DNA of 64,000 nt from Trichosphaerium sp. ATCC 40318. Taxonomy: Eukaryota > Discosea > Flabellinia > Trichosidae. Position 1 is the first letter of the stretch. Each line of letters begins with the position of its first letter. Made by a program: the position numbers and the translations under genes. This document shows positions 11,463-22,596 of the stretch, in pieces. Below the pieces are notes generated by a model, which searched no databases, was not told the origin of the DNA, and worked only from the letters and a program-made list of their open reading frames with translations. The stretch lies in assembly GCA_038496445.1 (NCBI GenBank), contig JALMLS010000056.1, positions 248,001-312,000 on the forward strand, given 5' to 3'.

Positions 11463-14400
11463 TTACATTTTATTATTATCTACAGGTGTATTTACAACAG
11501 GTGTTTTCTTTTGCCGTTTAGGATCTCTATCATCAATATCGTCAACTGCCTTTCTCTTTGGCGAGTAATGTTTAAACGTATTTTTTACGGCGTTGAAGTC
11601 GTCTAGCCCAGCTTGAGGCATATGATACTGGAAGAATGTCTTCAGTCCTTTGTAGTCAGTGTCACGAGCAAGCGTTAACGCTTTCTCATACTTAGGGACA
11701 GTCTTTTCTAGAAAAGCGAGATAATTCATAAAGTCCGAGAACTCTTCCTTGGTTCCAACGTCTTGAGAATACCAATCAACTTTACTGTAAAGCTGAATGA
11801 TAGCAGCTTTCGTCTTATTCTCAGAGTCCAAGAATATCCAAACTCGGACAAGAGAGATTAAGTCGTGAGCAAATTTGTATTCAACAGGCTCATTGGTAAT
11901 GTGCGCATCTATAATCTCTGTAGCCGCGTACATGAAGGTTCCTTGGTGCTTTAGCACGCAAGTTCCTTCTTCGACAGCCAACCCAAAGTCTACAATTTGG
12001 GCTGTACCGTTAAGGACCATAATGTTTGTTGGGGTTATGTCCCTAAAGCCACAGACGTAAGTTGATACTCAGATGCAAAATTAAAAAAAAAGGTCGTACC
12101 TGTGAATGTATCCGCCTGCATGATACCTCTCCATTATTTCCACGAATTGAACCATAGACGGACAGTCGTTTATGGAATTCCGTATGCGATCACATAAAGG
12201 AGACGTTATGATGTAGTGATCGCCTTCTTCGATCCCAGCTGTATGCTAAATAAAAAGTGAGAAAAGGTTGTAAAAATTTGATAAAAGAAAGCAAGTAAGA
12301 GTCTTATAGAGGCTCTACGTACGTATACTGGTATACCAGGTATTTTCAGAGGCAGTAGGTCCTTCAATACCTTGACCTCAGAAACCATTACGTGTTTGTT
12401 GCCTTCTTTGAAAATTTTGACAACAAAACGCTCGTAGCCAGCGTTGAGCTCGAACACTTTGGCGGTAGCGCCGCTCCCAAGTTGTTTCCTTGGTGTGCAC
12501 GGTATCCCATTGATTTTAAAGGTTGGGAAAGACCACCCGAGCTGTTTGGGTGTACAGCTCAAGTACTTGTTGAAAAGGAGAGTACCCTTTGATTTAGGTT
12601 TCACAATTGAGTACCTACGCGAGAAATAAAACGAGAATGGTTTGGGACTGTCCTGCCCATGCCACTCCATCCAAGTGAACATTATCTCTGTCCTTGTTGC
12701 CAAGATACCTGTAATGAACTGTCTCGGCGATTGTGCAAGCATGATGTTGCACAGAGCACTCCTACAAAAGAAAGGTAAATACAATGAAAAAAAAAAAAAT
12801 AATAAATGAAAAAAACTGATTGAGAGTTGTTTATTTAACGTACGTGTGCTGACCCATAGCACTCTTGCTAATGTTGTCTAGTTTTATTTCAATGACTGAA
12901 ACAACTTGGGTTATGCCAGGGTTTTTACTTTCATCGCCAATGGCTGTAAAAGTAATGTCCGGCTTGTACTTTCGGCACGTGCCATCCTCGCCAAAAACGC
13001 ACTTCTCATGCGTGTTGTGTACTTGCAAGAACGGTATCTTAGACCTCCTCAATAAGGCCACCATCTCGTCATTTAAGTCGTCTTCAGTTTTCATCTTTTC
13101 AACACTGATTGATGAATGGCTGGGATACGCAGCAAACTGCTCTGTCAGCTTTTCTACCCATGGGGTTTGTTCCCTAAAAAGGTATGCCCTCGAGTTCAAT
13201 TCCGCAAGTGTCAAGCTATAATCTACATAATCATTTAGCGTTACAATATACGAACATGTTTTGAAACGGTGTTTTGAATGAAAACGCAATTAACGTACCG
13301 CATCGAATCATTGGCGATAAGGTAGTGCCACGAAAAGGAAACTCTTTCTGCAACCTCGCTCTTTCTTGGAGATCTATCAAGGAAGCCTTTACTTCAGCTA
13401 TATGAGTATAGTGCTCGCGCTTTACTTCTGCAAGCTGGGTATCGCGCTCAGCTATATGCGCACTGTACTTTCTCTCGACTTCTTGTAGCTGAGTATCGTG
13501 CTTTCTCCCAAATTCTTGTAGCTGAGTATAGTGCTCGCTCTTTACTTCAGCTATTTGAGTATCATACCTTCTCTCAACTTCTTGTAGCTGAGTATCGTAC
13601 TTTTTCTCGACTTCTTGTAGCTGAGCTTTGTTTTTAGCACCCATATTAATCACCATGGACTTCAATTCCGCAAGAGTCGTGTCTTCAGAAGGCTGTTTCT
13701 TCTCTGAAGACTCCTCCTCGTCAGAAGGGTCAGAAAGCGCCTCCAGTTTACGCGTTTCTTCTGTTGCCCTCGCTATTTGGACTTTATTTGGTAGTTCAAT
13801 CGTGGGATATTTTAGCCTTTGTGGACCCAACATCCTAACCGCTTTATACCCCTTTTTGATTTCCTCTGCTGCTTCCTTCTTCTTTTCTGGTGAAGGTATC
13901 TTAGCGTCCGGCCCTTTGCCAGTAGGATCTACAGGATTGTGAGTAACAAACACCAGACAATGAAAAGAACGTGCGACCAGGGCCACAAGCATAGAAGAGT
14001 TGCGTACTTTTAGGCACCAGCTTCATCACTAAGAGTTCCAATGTTAGAGGCCCTTTTAGTTTGTAGAAGTGGTTCGGCGAACCCTCAGCCTTCAAGGTTT
14101 GTTTGACCTTTTTGATGGTCATTTTTAAGATGCGCTCTACAAAAACCAAGTCAATTGAGGCGGAACAAAAAAAAACAGCGTAATGATTGATTTAAAACAA
14201 ACTGTGGGTAGAAATACGTCAAAAGAAACGACAACCAGGGGTTTCTGCTGTGACACAGTAAAAATAATAAAAAAAGTAAAAGTAGCCCAAGACGGTTTAA
14301 AACAGCGAAAGCCGTCGCAAAATACGCATAAATACTGTAAAAAGATCGTATAGGGCATATAGATAAGAGTTTGTAGTTGTACAAATTCAAAACCTTAACG

Positions 14401-14819
14401 AAGATCTTTGAAAAGTTTTGAAAGCTTTAAAAACAACCGCTGCACGTTTGAATGCGTAACAGCGGTGGGTTTTAGCGCTTTGTTGGTGACAAGTTAAAAC
14501 TAATTAAAAAGTGGAAAAGCTTTAAAAAAGCGTTTGAAAACGGCAAAAAAACGTTTTGTTGGCGTAAAAACGGTGTTTAGATTGTTTGGCGCGAGGAATG
14601 TTTAACAAAAACCTTTTTGAGCCGTACGTGATATCTCATGTTCACCGATGCCTTTGGCGACATCTCCAGTAACCCCAAGCTTTTTAGCGACTAATTTAAC
14701 GATTGTTTGATCAGCGTCTGTACGAAGAAAGCTGATAAAGCTTTCAGTGTACCCTAAACGAACATTAAACCAAACCAAACGTAACGTAAAGTTTTTCTAA
14801 GAGAGTACGTACGATTCAT
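11463..14819 (-). CDS. Crinkler-like protein: hendecad coiled coil, PD-(D/E)XK-like domain, protein kinase
   Basis: Eight exons (14819-14813, 14753-14628, 14136-14008, 13928-13299, 13222-12844, 12761-12323, 12245-12100, 12042-11463) total 2436 bases, in phase, for 811 residues. All seven introns start GTACG. Order: an unrecognised N-terminal region, a charged linker, 11-residue coiled-coil repeats (about 187-270), a restriction-endonuclease-like stretch with KPDITF and VSVIEIK (about 384-410, fitting the D...ExK pattern), then a kinase with glycine loop GSGATAKV (about 519), VVKIF lysine, IHRDITPTN (about 618) and VDFGLA (about 636). The basic tail KRKAVDDIDDRDPKRQKK looks like a nuclear localisation signal. 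REase-plus-kinase fusions are known in crinkler (CR) effectors of fungi, oomycetes and other eukaryotes. The long second intron (501 bases) is the least certain join. Role inferred: nucleus-acting effector or conflict protein. Confidence 0.75.
13377..13628 (-). repeat. Coding tandem repeat, 33-base (11-residue) units
   Basis: Within the crinkler-like gene, units such as QLQEVEKKYDT, QLQEVERRYDT, QIAEVKSEHYT, QLQEFGRKHDT and QLQEVERKYSA follow head to tail. One 7-residue unit (HIAERDT) interrupts them, then come QLAEVKREHYT and HIAEVKASLID. The 11-residue period predicts a hendecad coiled coil. The DNA repeat is also visible (recurrent cttgtagctgagta). Confidence 0.85.
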
Positions 14820-15827
14820 GCTGAATTGGAGAGATTATTGAAGAAGAGGTGTTGCATTGATTGTTGAGCTTGTTAAATGGTTGAATTACTCGTTTGAAAT
14901 GTGAAACAAGATAAGATTTTGACCGGCAAACTTTTAGGCCCAAATCTCCAAACCTCTTTATTACACCAGACGCTCTTAAAGCACGCAAAACAACTTTGTT
15001 TGTTTCGAGTACAAAACAAAAAGAAGTGGAATTCACAAAAACTAGATAGGGTTGTTTTCTGAATGGCGATATCACGTGATTGCGGGTACTAAATCGCTCC
15101 TATAAGGGATCTCGCTGTACCCATTCATTTGCTCTCGCAACCATCACGCTGGTTAGCTCTACGTTCGAAACTTCTTCGAAGTTTCTTCATGTATGTAGAA
15201 CTCCCTAACGCCCAGATGAGGTTACATAACATTAACCATGCAAGAGTCTCATTAAATAGCTCTTATTAGATGAAAACACGATGTGAAATGTAATACAAAA
15301 TAAAAGTTTCGCCTTATCGTAGATAATTGAGTATCGCCTATACTGAAGGGCTCTACAACGCTGGTATACTTTCAAAGGTTCATATTAGATAATTAAAAAC
15401 ACAGGAAAAGCTAGGACAGCTCAGTTAACTTGAACGACAGAAGCTGAGTAAGAACCCACAAGTTTATACAACATGAGCACATGATAATTTGATTGCAGCA
15501 CTAGTGGTGTACAAAGGCAGTCAATACTACATAAAGAGCTAAAAGCCACCTGAATTATGGATCGTAAGTTTGATACCGAGATTCACCGTGATTGTCTGAT
15601 AGAAGCCGAAATTGCTTCCGGAAGTTGCACAAAAAAATCCACCTAGACGTGAAATCGTCTACTAACATGTTGGTTTAGTGGCATGGAGAAACACTGTACA
15701 AGTTCTTTGCTTCTTCTACATTCACCAGTAACATTGAATATAACATTGAAAGCATATTTTCTTAAACTCGAACTTTGTGCCACGTTGACTTTTTGTCTAC
15801 TCCTCTAGTTTGTTTAATTCGTTTAGC
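14820..15827. other. Divergent intergenic region, no supported gene
   Basis: About 1 kb between the divergent starts of the crinkler-like gene and the FkbM methyltransferase gene. A 90-codon minus-strand open frame (about 15070-14800) and a 29-codon plus-strand frame from 15559 (MDRKFDTEIH) are present, but neither has recognisable features. TCACGTGA occurs at 15072-15079. Most likely promoter and 5' leader DNA for both genes. Confidence 0.4.
15072..15079. promoter_or_regulatory. TCACGTGA palindrome
   Basis: Exact 8-base palindrome with an E-box core in the divergent intergenic region. It is one of nine exact copies in the window. A bHLH-type binding site is the simplest reading; function is inferred only from sequence. 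Confidence 0.3.
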
Positions 15828-17327
15828 ATGCTTCGCAAAGCGCCTCGTAAACCGCCAAAGTCATCATATAAGAAGTTGCTATTGGCTTTGGCTATTTTGG
15901 TATCTCTCGCGTTTTTCACAATTATGGCTCAGAAAGCTTTTTCATCACGTACCGACATTGCGACGTTTAAAGAGGCTATCATAGCTGCACGTGCTGAATC
16001 TCACGAAGTTGAAACATTTATGCAAACAGCCGACTTCTCACAAGGTGTCACTGTATTTTCCGTGCGTAGTGGACCTCAAAAACAGCTTCTGAAAAAAAAA
16101 ATCACGTGCCGCCTCGCCGAAAATAAATCATCACGCTCACTCCTTTGATAGACGAAAACTATGCCTCCCTTCATCATGGCATCAACTTTAAAAGATGTTA
16201 GCACGTGTGCAGTTTATCCAGGCATACACGCTAAAGAAGAAGGTGTTTTCGCACCTCACGAGTCTCTTATACATTATTTCGCTTTGGTACGCTTATTTAA
16301 AGGTTAAAGTTAGAAATTATTGCCAATCTGATTACTTGGTCATTTTCTCTAGAAAGACGTATGTAAACAAGAACCTACACCTACTGTTGTAGACGTTGGA
16401 GCAAATATAGGATATTTTACACTGTGGGCAGGCAAACTGGGTACAATACTATCCTCGTCTCTTTTCACTAATGAATATAGGTTGTAACGTACAAGGTAAT
16501 CAACACACGCTAAGGAAATACTTCTTACACTGTACAATGTAGCTTTTGAACCGGCTCCATATAACCTGTTCTATCTACGCCTCGGTCGTATTATAAACAA
16601 CCTTGTATCGAAGATACAAATCCACCCTTTCGCGATTGGTGCCAAAAGAACACAAATATCTTTACACTTCCATTGCAGAGACACTGGCGTAAGTATTTGT
16701 TTAATGTTGTGCAATAACATCCTCTAAGGAATCGAAAGTTGACACTAATATTAAAGATGGCGACGTTGTAATAGAACAACATACCCTTGACAGGTTCGAA
16801 TTCGACGATCTGTTAGCTAGGTGCCTATCTAAAAATCTGCTAGTATTGTAGAACTTGATTCAATTCCATTTTTAAAGATTGACACTGAAGGCTTTGAAGA
16901 TCAAGGTACACTATCTAGCTTCTTCTTAGACTAAAACAAAAATCCTTTTTCAGTTATGGCTGGTGCTCAAGAGACCTTATATAAGGCAGAAACTCTTGTA
17001 GTTGAGTTTAAAAAGACACACGTTGATGAGAAAGTGAGAATACTTAACAAATTTTTAAGTAAAGGATACAAAATATTTAGTTATAAAGAACAGTACGATA
17101 AAACACCAATTGGTGGTCTTCTTTACACTTACTTATCAAAACTAATTGAGTGCATTTATAGCTACCGAGGAAGAGTTGATGCTTGGACAAAAGAGTCTTT
17201 AAAGAATATTCCAGTGTCACGTGTGGAATCTGTTACGAATGATAAATGGATTCCTTATGAAGACTTGGTTATAACAAAAGCTTCACTATTTTCGGATGTA
17301 TGGGGTAGTAAGCCAATTCACGCTTGA
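15828..17327 (+). CDS. FkbM-family methyltransferase with N-terminal membrane anchor
   Basis: The ATG at 15828 begins a type II membrane protein. A basic stretch (MLRKAPRKPPKSSYKK) precedes a hydrophobic helix (LLLALAILVSLAFFTIM, about residues 17-33). The SAM-binding motif VVDVGANIGYFTLWAGKLG (near 16390) and the later pair LKIDTEGFE and TLVVEFKK are the FkbM signature. The final exon ends WGSKPIHA. The first intron begins GTGCGT at 16062 and contains ATCACGTG. The family methylates oxygen atoms of sugars or other metabolites; a secretory-pathway location is inferred from the anchor. Some middle exon borders are approximate. Confidence 0.8.
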
Positions 17328-17696
17328 AACAAAACCAAGAACCAAAAAAAAAAGTAAACAAATTTATTTTTATCTTCTTTGTTCTCATGTTTGAACACCA
17401 TTAATCCTCACAAAAACAGCTTTCAACGGCGGAAATAACCTCAGCAATACCACACTAACAACATATGCAAACTCTTGAAACACTATCGGTTTTTTTGTCT
17501 GTGTTGCATCCTTCTTGTTATACAAGCTCTACAATGACTGAGGCGTTTCATGACTGATTTTCAGGAGTAATCGTTTGTTAAGGGCAATTTTATCAACTTA
17601 ACGACTAATACTAGCGGTTAAATTCTACCACAGCCACAAAACCTACGCCTCCGTTCTCCTACATAACATAACAAGAAGTTCGCAAAACCACGAGAC
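17328..17696. other. Intergenic region, no feature seen
   Basis: 369 bases between two plus-strand genes. It contains T-rich and A-rich tracts near 17340-17380 and should include the 3' end of the FkbM gene and the promoter of the next gene. Confidence 0.5.
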
Positions 17697-19257
17697 ATGA
17701 ACCGACGCCAAGTCAAACGAGGAGGTGATGAATCGCTTCTACTAAGGTTTTTAAACCTTCAGAACCTTCCAAGCGCTAAATCTAGTAAAAAACCTAAAAA
17801 GGAGGGTACCTCCCCGCAACGCTCTCGCCAGTCGAAGGGTATCACGCAAATGGCGACAACCAAGCGTCGCAAGTCGCTAACAAAGGTATCGCTTTATTTT
17901 AATTACTATTTCGGTATTTAATGCCGTTTTTAGCGTAAACCGTCTAGAAGGAAACGTAAGAGGTAATGGTCAACGATTTTTGCGCCTAGAACCGCTAAAT
18001 AATGTTTTTTCTAGTGTCAAAGGTAAACGCCTCGCTCGTGAAGTACTAGCAGCAGGGATTTCGCCTCCAGCGTCGAAGTTAGCGAAAGAGTCTAGCAAAC
18101 GCGTAAAAACGGACTTATGCTCACAAGCTGTAAGCCCACCTGTAATTAACAATGAGTGCGTTTTAACCCTATACCATCATTTGTTAACGGTTTTGCAGAT
18201 TGCGATCTTCAAGAGACGGCCAGCTGCCTAATACCCGAAGTAGTAGTCCGCTGAGGTAAGGTTTTTGCAAGCCATTACGTTAACTGGTGTATTCAGGAGA
18301 CGTAGCCTACGTCATTCCGGTGGAGAGCCGCCGACTCCTATTCTTAACTCGAAAGTGGTTAAACGATCTTCTCCGTCCCAACGTAGGAACAAAGTGAGAA
18401 TTAAAAACCAAAGTAGACGAAAAAGTCGATCTTTAGATATGTGTCAAACTATCAAGGATACTATCGCAGCAAATCGTGTACGCCTTCTTTAGCTAACTTT
18501 ATTTTGTTTTTTTTTTCTTTTTGAACAAAGCAAAAAACACTCGTACCATAGCCACAAGTGACCTGGCTTTAATCATTAAGTGCAGGACCTGTCAGCGAGG
18601 CGTGAAAAAGAGAAAAAAGAAAAATATTGGGCTGACTTTAATAAGCGGGTTGCAATCCCACGAGAAAATATTAAGAAACAAATCGAGGCTAATAAAAAGC
18701 TTCGTGAAGAAAAGAAAATGGAAGAGGAACGTAGACTAATGGAAGAATATATTTCACAACCAAGAGCAGAAGATAAACTAAAGGCTCAAATTGAAAGCAA
18801 CAAGAAGCTAAAAGAAATAAGAAAAAAGGAAGAAGAAGACAAGTTACTTAAAGAGTGGCAAAAGAATCAAGGACAGGTGGATACACATGATAAGCTTGTT
18901 AATCAAATCGCTTTGAATAGAGCTAATAGTGCAAGGAAAAATAGCACAGAAGCCAAGGAGTTTGGTAAACTTCACAGCGTATTTTGAATTTATTCTTACT
19001 TTTCTCTGTTTTAAAGCACAACCTCATCTATCCAAAATCGCCTTACAGATTGCTAAAAATCGTGAACAGACATTACGCGAGAGAATAGAAACAGAGAAGA
19101 AGCTTGCAGCAAAGTTTGAGTACGACGGAGTCCATTTCATTCTTCAAGGAAATGGCTAATATCATATCTACTTAGGACTATGGTATATCCAGAGGAGGTA
19201 GCAGTAGACAAATTAAAAGCACAGATAGAATACAACCGTCGGACATTAAGGTTTTAG
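17697..19257 (+). CDS. Basic protein with a new-looking Q-I-x-x-N coiled-coil repeat
   Basis: A plus-strand multi-exon gene starting MNRRQVKRGGDESLLLRFLN and continuing through a very basic, Ser/Arg/Lys-rich region (RKPSRRKRKR; QRRNKVRIKNQSRRKSRS). The C-terminal half is highly charged helix in which a core of the form K-[LI]-x-x-Q-I-x-x-N-[RK] recurs about every 35-45 residues: TIKDTIAANR, NIKKQIEANKK, KLKAQIESNKK, KLVNQIALNR, KIALQIAKNR and KLKAQIEYNR. It ends RRTLRF at TAG 19255-19257. The last intron starts GTACGA. I do not recognise a known family. A cytoskeletal or nuclear scaffold role is possible, but that is only inference from composition. Confidence 0.6.
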
Positions 19258-19778
19258 AATACCTTTAAACCTATATTTAATCTCTATATGCAACTCCAAG
19301 GCGTCTAGAGTGTCTTTAGTGACTGCGAACAGTCACAACTATTTTGTATTAATATCTGACTTTGATTTTCCTTAAAAACCCGGAGCTGTGCCGACCTATG
19401 TAATAAAACGCTTCATGTTCCTAATTCGCCTTTAACTTGGTCCATATTTTCCAAAGTTCACAAACCCCTCGTAAGTATTGTGAAAACCCGTCGTGCAGCA
19501 CTTGTGGTATACAAAAGGGCGTAAAGGCAGTGTATCACGTGGAGTAAACGTTAATTAGTATAACCTAAGTGTCTTTTACAAAAAAAAATCAAAACACAAA
19601 CAATACTAACCCGGGCTTACCCATGGTAACGTAATCATCTATACAAGTGTATTAGTTGGTACAAAGGCTGAAAAGGAGGCACTGAACACAATCCCGAACT
19701 GATTCCGGAAACGTCGAAATTTGTAGTCGAGGAACAAAGAAGACCTACCATTTATCCAAATTTCGCGCTGCTAAACTA
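19258..19778. other. Intergenic region, no supported gene
   Basis: 520 bases between two plus-strand genes. A 21-base stretch near 19500 (gcagcacttgtggtatacaaa) resembles one near 15505, but the similarity does not extend. CACGTG occurs near 19535. Confidence 0.4.
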
Positions 19779-20431
19779 ATGACTGCACTTACTGCTCACA
19801 GGCGTCTGGCCTCAAGTGAAACGAGATTGCCATCATGGCTGTCTGCAATTGGAACAGGATACGAGAAGGAGTTTATAGAGCTCCAAAGTAGAGGTACATT
19901 ACACGTTCTACTTTCACGGTTGGTTTTGTCTACGTCTGTGTCTCACGCAAACTCGCTTTAGAATGGCCTGAGATCCTCGTTGTAACGTACCTCATCACCG
20001 TATACATGCCAAACAAAATACACGTTCTCCGACAATTTATTCAACAGAAGATGCCTGAAAACCCAGATATAGTTAATGAGACATCAAAGGAGGTACAGTC
20101 TTGTAGTTTTGATGAGTTTGTGTGTAGCTTATTTTAACAACAGAACATTTCATCCTTACAACTCGCTGTTGAAAACGGAAATTGCGCCATAACAAAGCTA
20201 CTGCTTAGCGCTGGGGCTGATACAGACTCCATAGATCCGCAACAACTTAGTTTCGTCTCTAACGCTTCCGAAGAAGATAGTTTATCCAGATCACTCGACT
20301 CGCGTAACAGAGGACTCAGTGCGCCTCCTGATATGGTTTTTAAACGACGAAAATCAAAAGGAGTTTTGAAAAAACTCAAATCCAAGATGTTTGTTAAAAG
20401 ACGAAACCTCAGGTTATCAAATCCATTGTAA
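19779..20431 (+). CDS. Small ankyrin-repeat protein with basic tail
   Basis: Exons 19779-19893, 19973-19986, 20048-20092 and 20144-20431 join in phase to 153 residues. The N-terminus is MTALTAHRRLASSETRLPSW. One clear ankyrin repeat (SLQLAVENGNCAITKLLLSA, then GADTDS) is followed by a Ser-rich stretch and a strongly basic C-terminus (KRRKSKGVLKKLKSKMFVKR). The second exon would be only 14 bases; alternatively translation starts at ATG 20051 (MPENPDIVNE) and the upstream part is untranslated. Introns start GTACAT, GTACCT and GTACAG. Function unknown; the basic tail suggests nucleic-acid or membrane contact. Confidence 0.55.
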
Positions 20432-20950
20432 AGTAAATGATATGAAAAAAAAATAAACGTAAATACTCTTGTACAACTAGAAATTTGGAGACTCAGTTTT
20501 GACTTTATCACTTCATAGTTTTATTGTAAAAAAACAAATCTGACACGTGATTTGGATTTATTCCAACAACAGTAAAACAACTTCCTAAATAACATAAAGT
20601 AGTTGTATCATTGACTGGTTGATTTCTTAGCGTTGGCAGTACTTGGTTTGCCTTTTTTGAAATAAACCGAAACTTGTGGCAGTGTTGGAGTGATGTTTAT
20701 GAAAACTATTTAGGTTACGATAGCCTCCTCGCTGGCACAAGCAATTTTGAAAATGCTGACCGACCTATTTACAGCGCTTTTTATCTCTTACTATCACAGT
20801 GAAATATCACATGTCCAATTAAGGGCTGTGCTTTCGTCTCGTATTAACCTATTGTAAATAAAGCAACAAAGACGAATATACTTTAAAAGTGACTAATGTC
20901 ACCTGCTACATTTATTACACTTCGAAACACCACTTAGATATTCTTTCGTG
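20432..20950. other. Convergent intergenic region, no gene seen
   Basis: 519 bases between the 3' end of the ankyrin gene and the 3' end of the next minus-strand gene. It is AT-rich, with an ACACGTGATT near 20543. Two 3' ends meet here, so polyadenylation signals are expected; nothing else is recognisable. Confidence 0.45.
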
Positions 20951-22545
20951 TTACTGCTGCTCTGTTGGTAAGCGGTTGAAGCTAGAATCAGCAAAAAGCT
21001 TTACACCCATACCAAAGCTAAAACCACGCTTACTAGCGTAAGTTGCTTGGCAATAAGGAGCTAAATACAACTCATGAGTGTAGTGCCTAAGAAAGAAGTT
21101 AACAGCCATCTCTACAAATACAAACCAAAAGGACATACGCTTCAACCATAGTGTTTACTTTCCAATCATCCAAGGATTTGATAGAGGCCTAATAAAACAA
21201 GTTTTAATCGGAGATGTCTCATTTTAACACTAACAAAAGCCGTACCTGTGCTCTAACGATAGTCTTACTCTCGTCATGCATATACCAAGTACCCAGTTCC
21301 TAGGAAAGTAATCAGGAAGAGCAAAAGCCATCAAAAAATATCACTCACCAAAGATGGTTTAATGGAAAAGTGAGCTGGCTCTTCTGGTGTTGGTTTGCTT
21401 TGATGTAATGATAAGACAGATCCACAACCGAGAAACCTAAAAAAGAAGTCAGTCTACAAAACGCAACATTGTTGTTTTGAACTGTTTATGTACCACATAG
21501 GCGATAGTGAGTGCACATAAGCCATAGATATCAATTTACGTTTAGCACGTTGTTCGTCGTTGGAAACTTGAATTGACAGTACACCTTTACGGAATAAACT
21601 ATTTTTACTGACACCAGGTCCTACGCGCATGCTAGAGAGCAACAAAGTAAGCGGCTTGTCAACCCAAAAAAAAAACTTTTTACCGCAAACAAAATTTGTG
21701 TGGCCACAGTTTGTCGTCCTTGTAGCGTCCTGTAGCTTGACCAGATACCCAGTATGGCAAGCTGCGGAAGCGGAACGCTTGCATGTAAGACGATGTGAGC
21801 ATTGCCTATAGTCACAATGAGAAAAGAGACGAAAACTGTTCTTGTTGCTAATACAAAAAAAGTTGCGTTAGAGATTAGGTGGGTGTTCGTACTTGTGACA
21901 CTGAAAGCGTGTACGTCTTGTTTTGTGTTGGCATCAAGTAAAAATCTGCTTGAACATATTTTAATGCTTCATGTATAACTTCGGCGTTCAATATCTGCTC
22001 GTAGTTAGTGAATTCAATACTTTGGTGTTCTGTCAGTGGACTAAAAGCGATAAACCATAAACTAGTTTACCTTAGCACCAACGTTGAAGTACGCGCTGCA
22101 GAAAGGCGATAAATCTACTCTCTTTCGTAGACGTGACCTAAGTACTTTAATGCTAGGCGTAATAACACTGTACACTACCTCCCGTATACGTCCCAGCTAT
22201 TATCATCCCAAAAACCTTCGTAATGAAAAAGGAACGTATGCTCAACCGCAACAGGCGTATATAACCCGGTGGTCTCCAAAGATTCGCTTAATATCGCTAT
22301 GGACGTCAAAATAAGAAACAATACATCAAGTTATGTCTACCTTGCTCCTCTTTGCATAAATCATAGTGGGAGAGAGGTGGTAGAAATTTAGTACGCGAAT
22401 TGTACAGCGCAGAGAACATCACGGCCACAAACTGACTTGCCTTAAAGAATTTAAGAGAGCTTTTCGTTTTTGATGGCGCCAAAATTACACAAACGAGCGA
22501 GAGCAGTGTTTTATTAACGCCCGCAGCGTCTAGTGTACATGACAT
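20951..22545 (-). CDS. Conserved-looking protein of unknown function
   Basis: Minus-strand multi-exon gene beginning MSCTLDAAGVNKTLLSLVCV and ending SFNRLPTEQQ. Readable exons include FLFHYEGFWDDNSWDVYG, APLTEHQSIEFTNYEQILNA, ALKYVQADFYLMPTQNKTY, IVLHASVPLPQLAILGIWSS, KPSLELGTWYMHDESKTIV and a last exon with HYTHELYLAPYCQATYA and KRGFSFGMGVKL. Alternating polar and hydrophobic strands and a C-terminal segment like a mitochondrial beta-signal would suit an outer-membrane beta-barrel or associated protein, but I cannot assign a family. One intron must begin GTACTT within the coding-like stretch near 22090 for the frame to continue. Confidence 0.6.
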
Positions 22546-22596
22546 TTTATTTTTTTTTACAGGGTTTTTGGTTGGCGGGGAGTTAAACTGGGCGCT

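Noticed and set aside
13628-13942. 104-codon plus-strand frame
   Set aside because: Antisense to the well-supported charged-linker exon of the crinkler-like gene; composition follows from the opposite strand.
15500-15640. Similarity between about 15500 and 19490 (gcagcacttgtggtatacaaa-like), suggesting a dispersed repeat
   Set aside because: The match covers only about 20 bases and does not extend, so a repeat element is not supported.
16789-16801. ggttcgaattc, resembling a tRNA B box
   Set aside because: It is inside FkbM coding sequence and there is no A box or cloverleaf around it. I found no convincing tRNA gene in the window.
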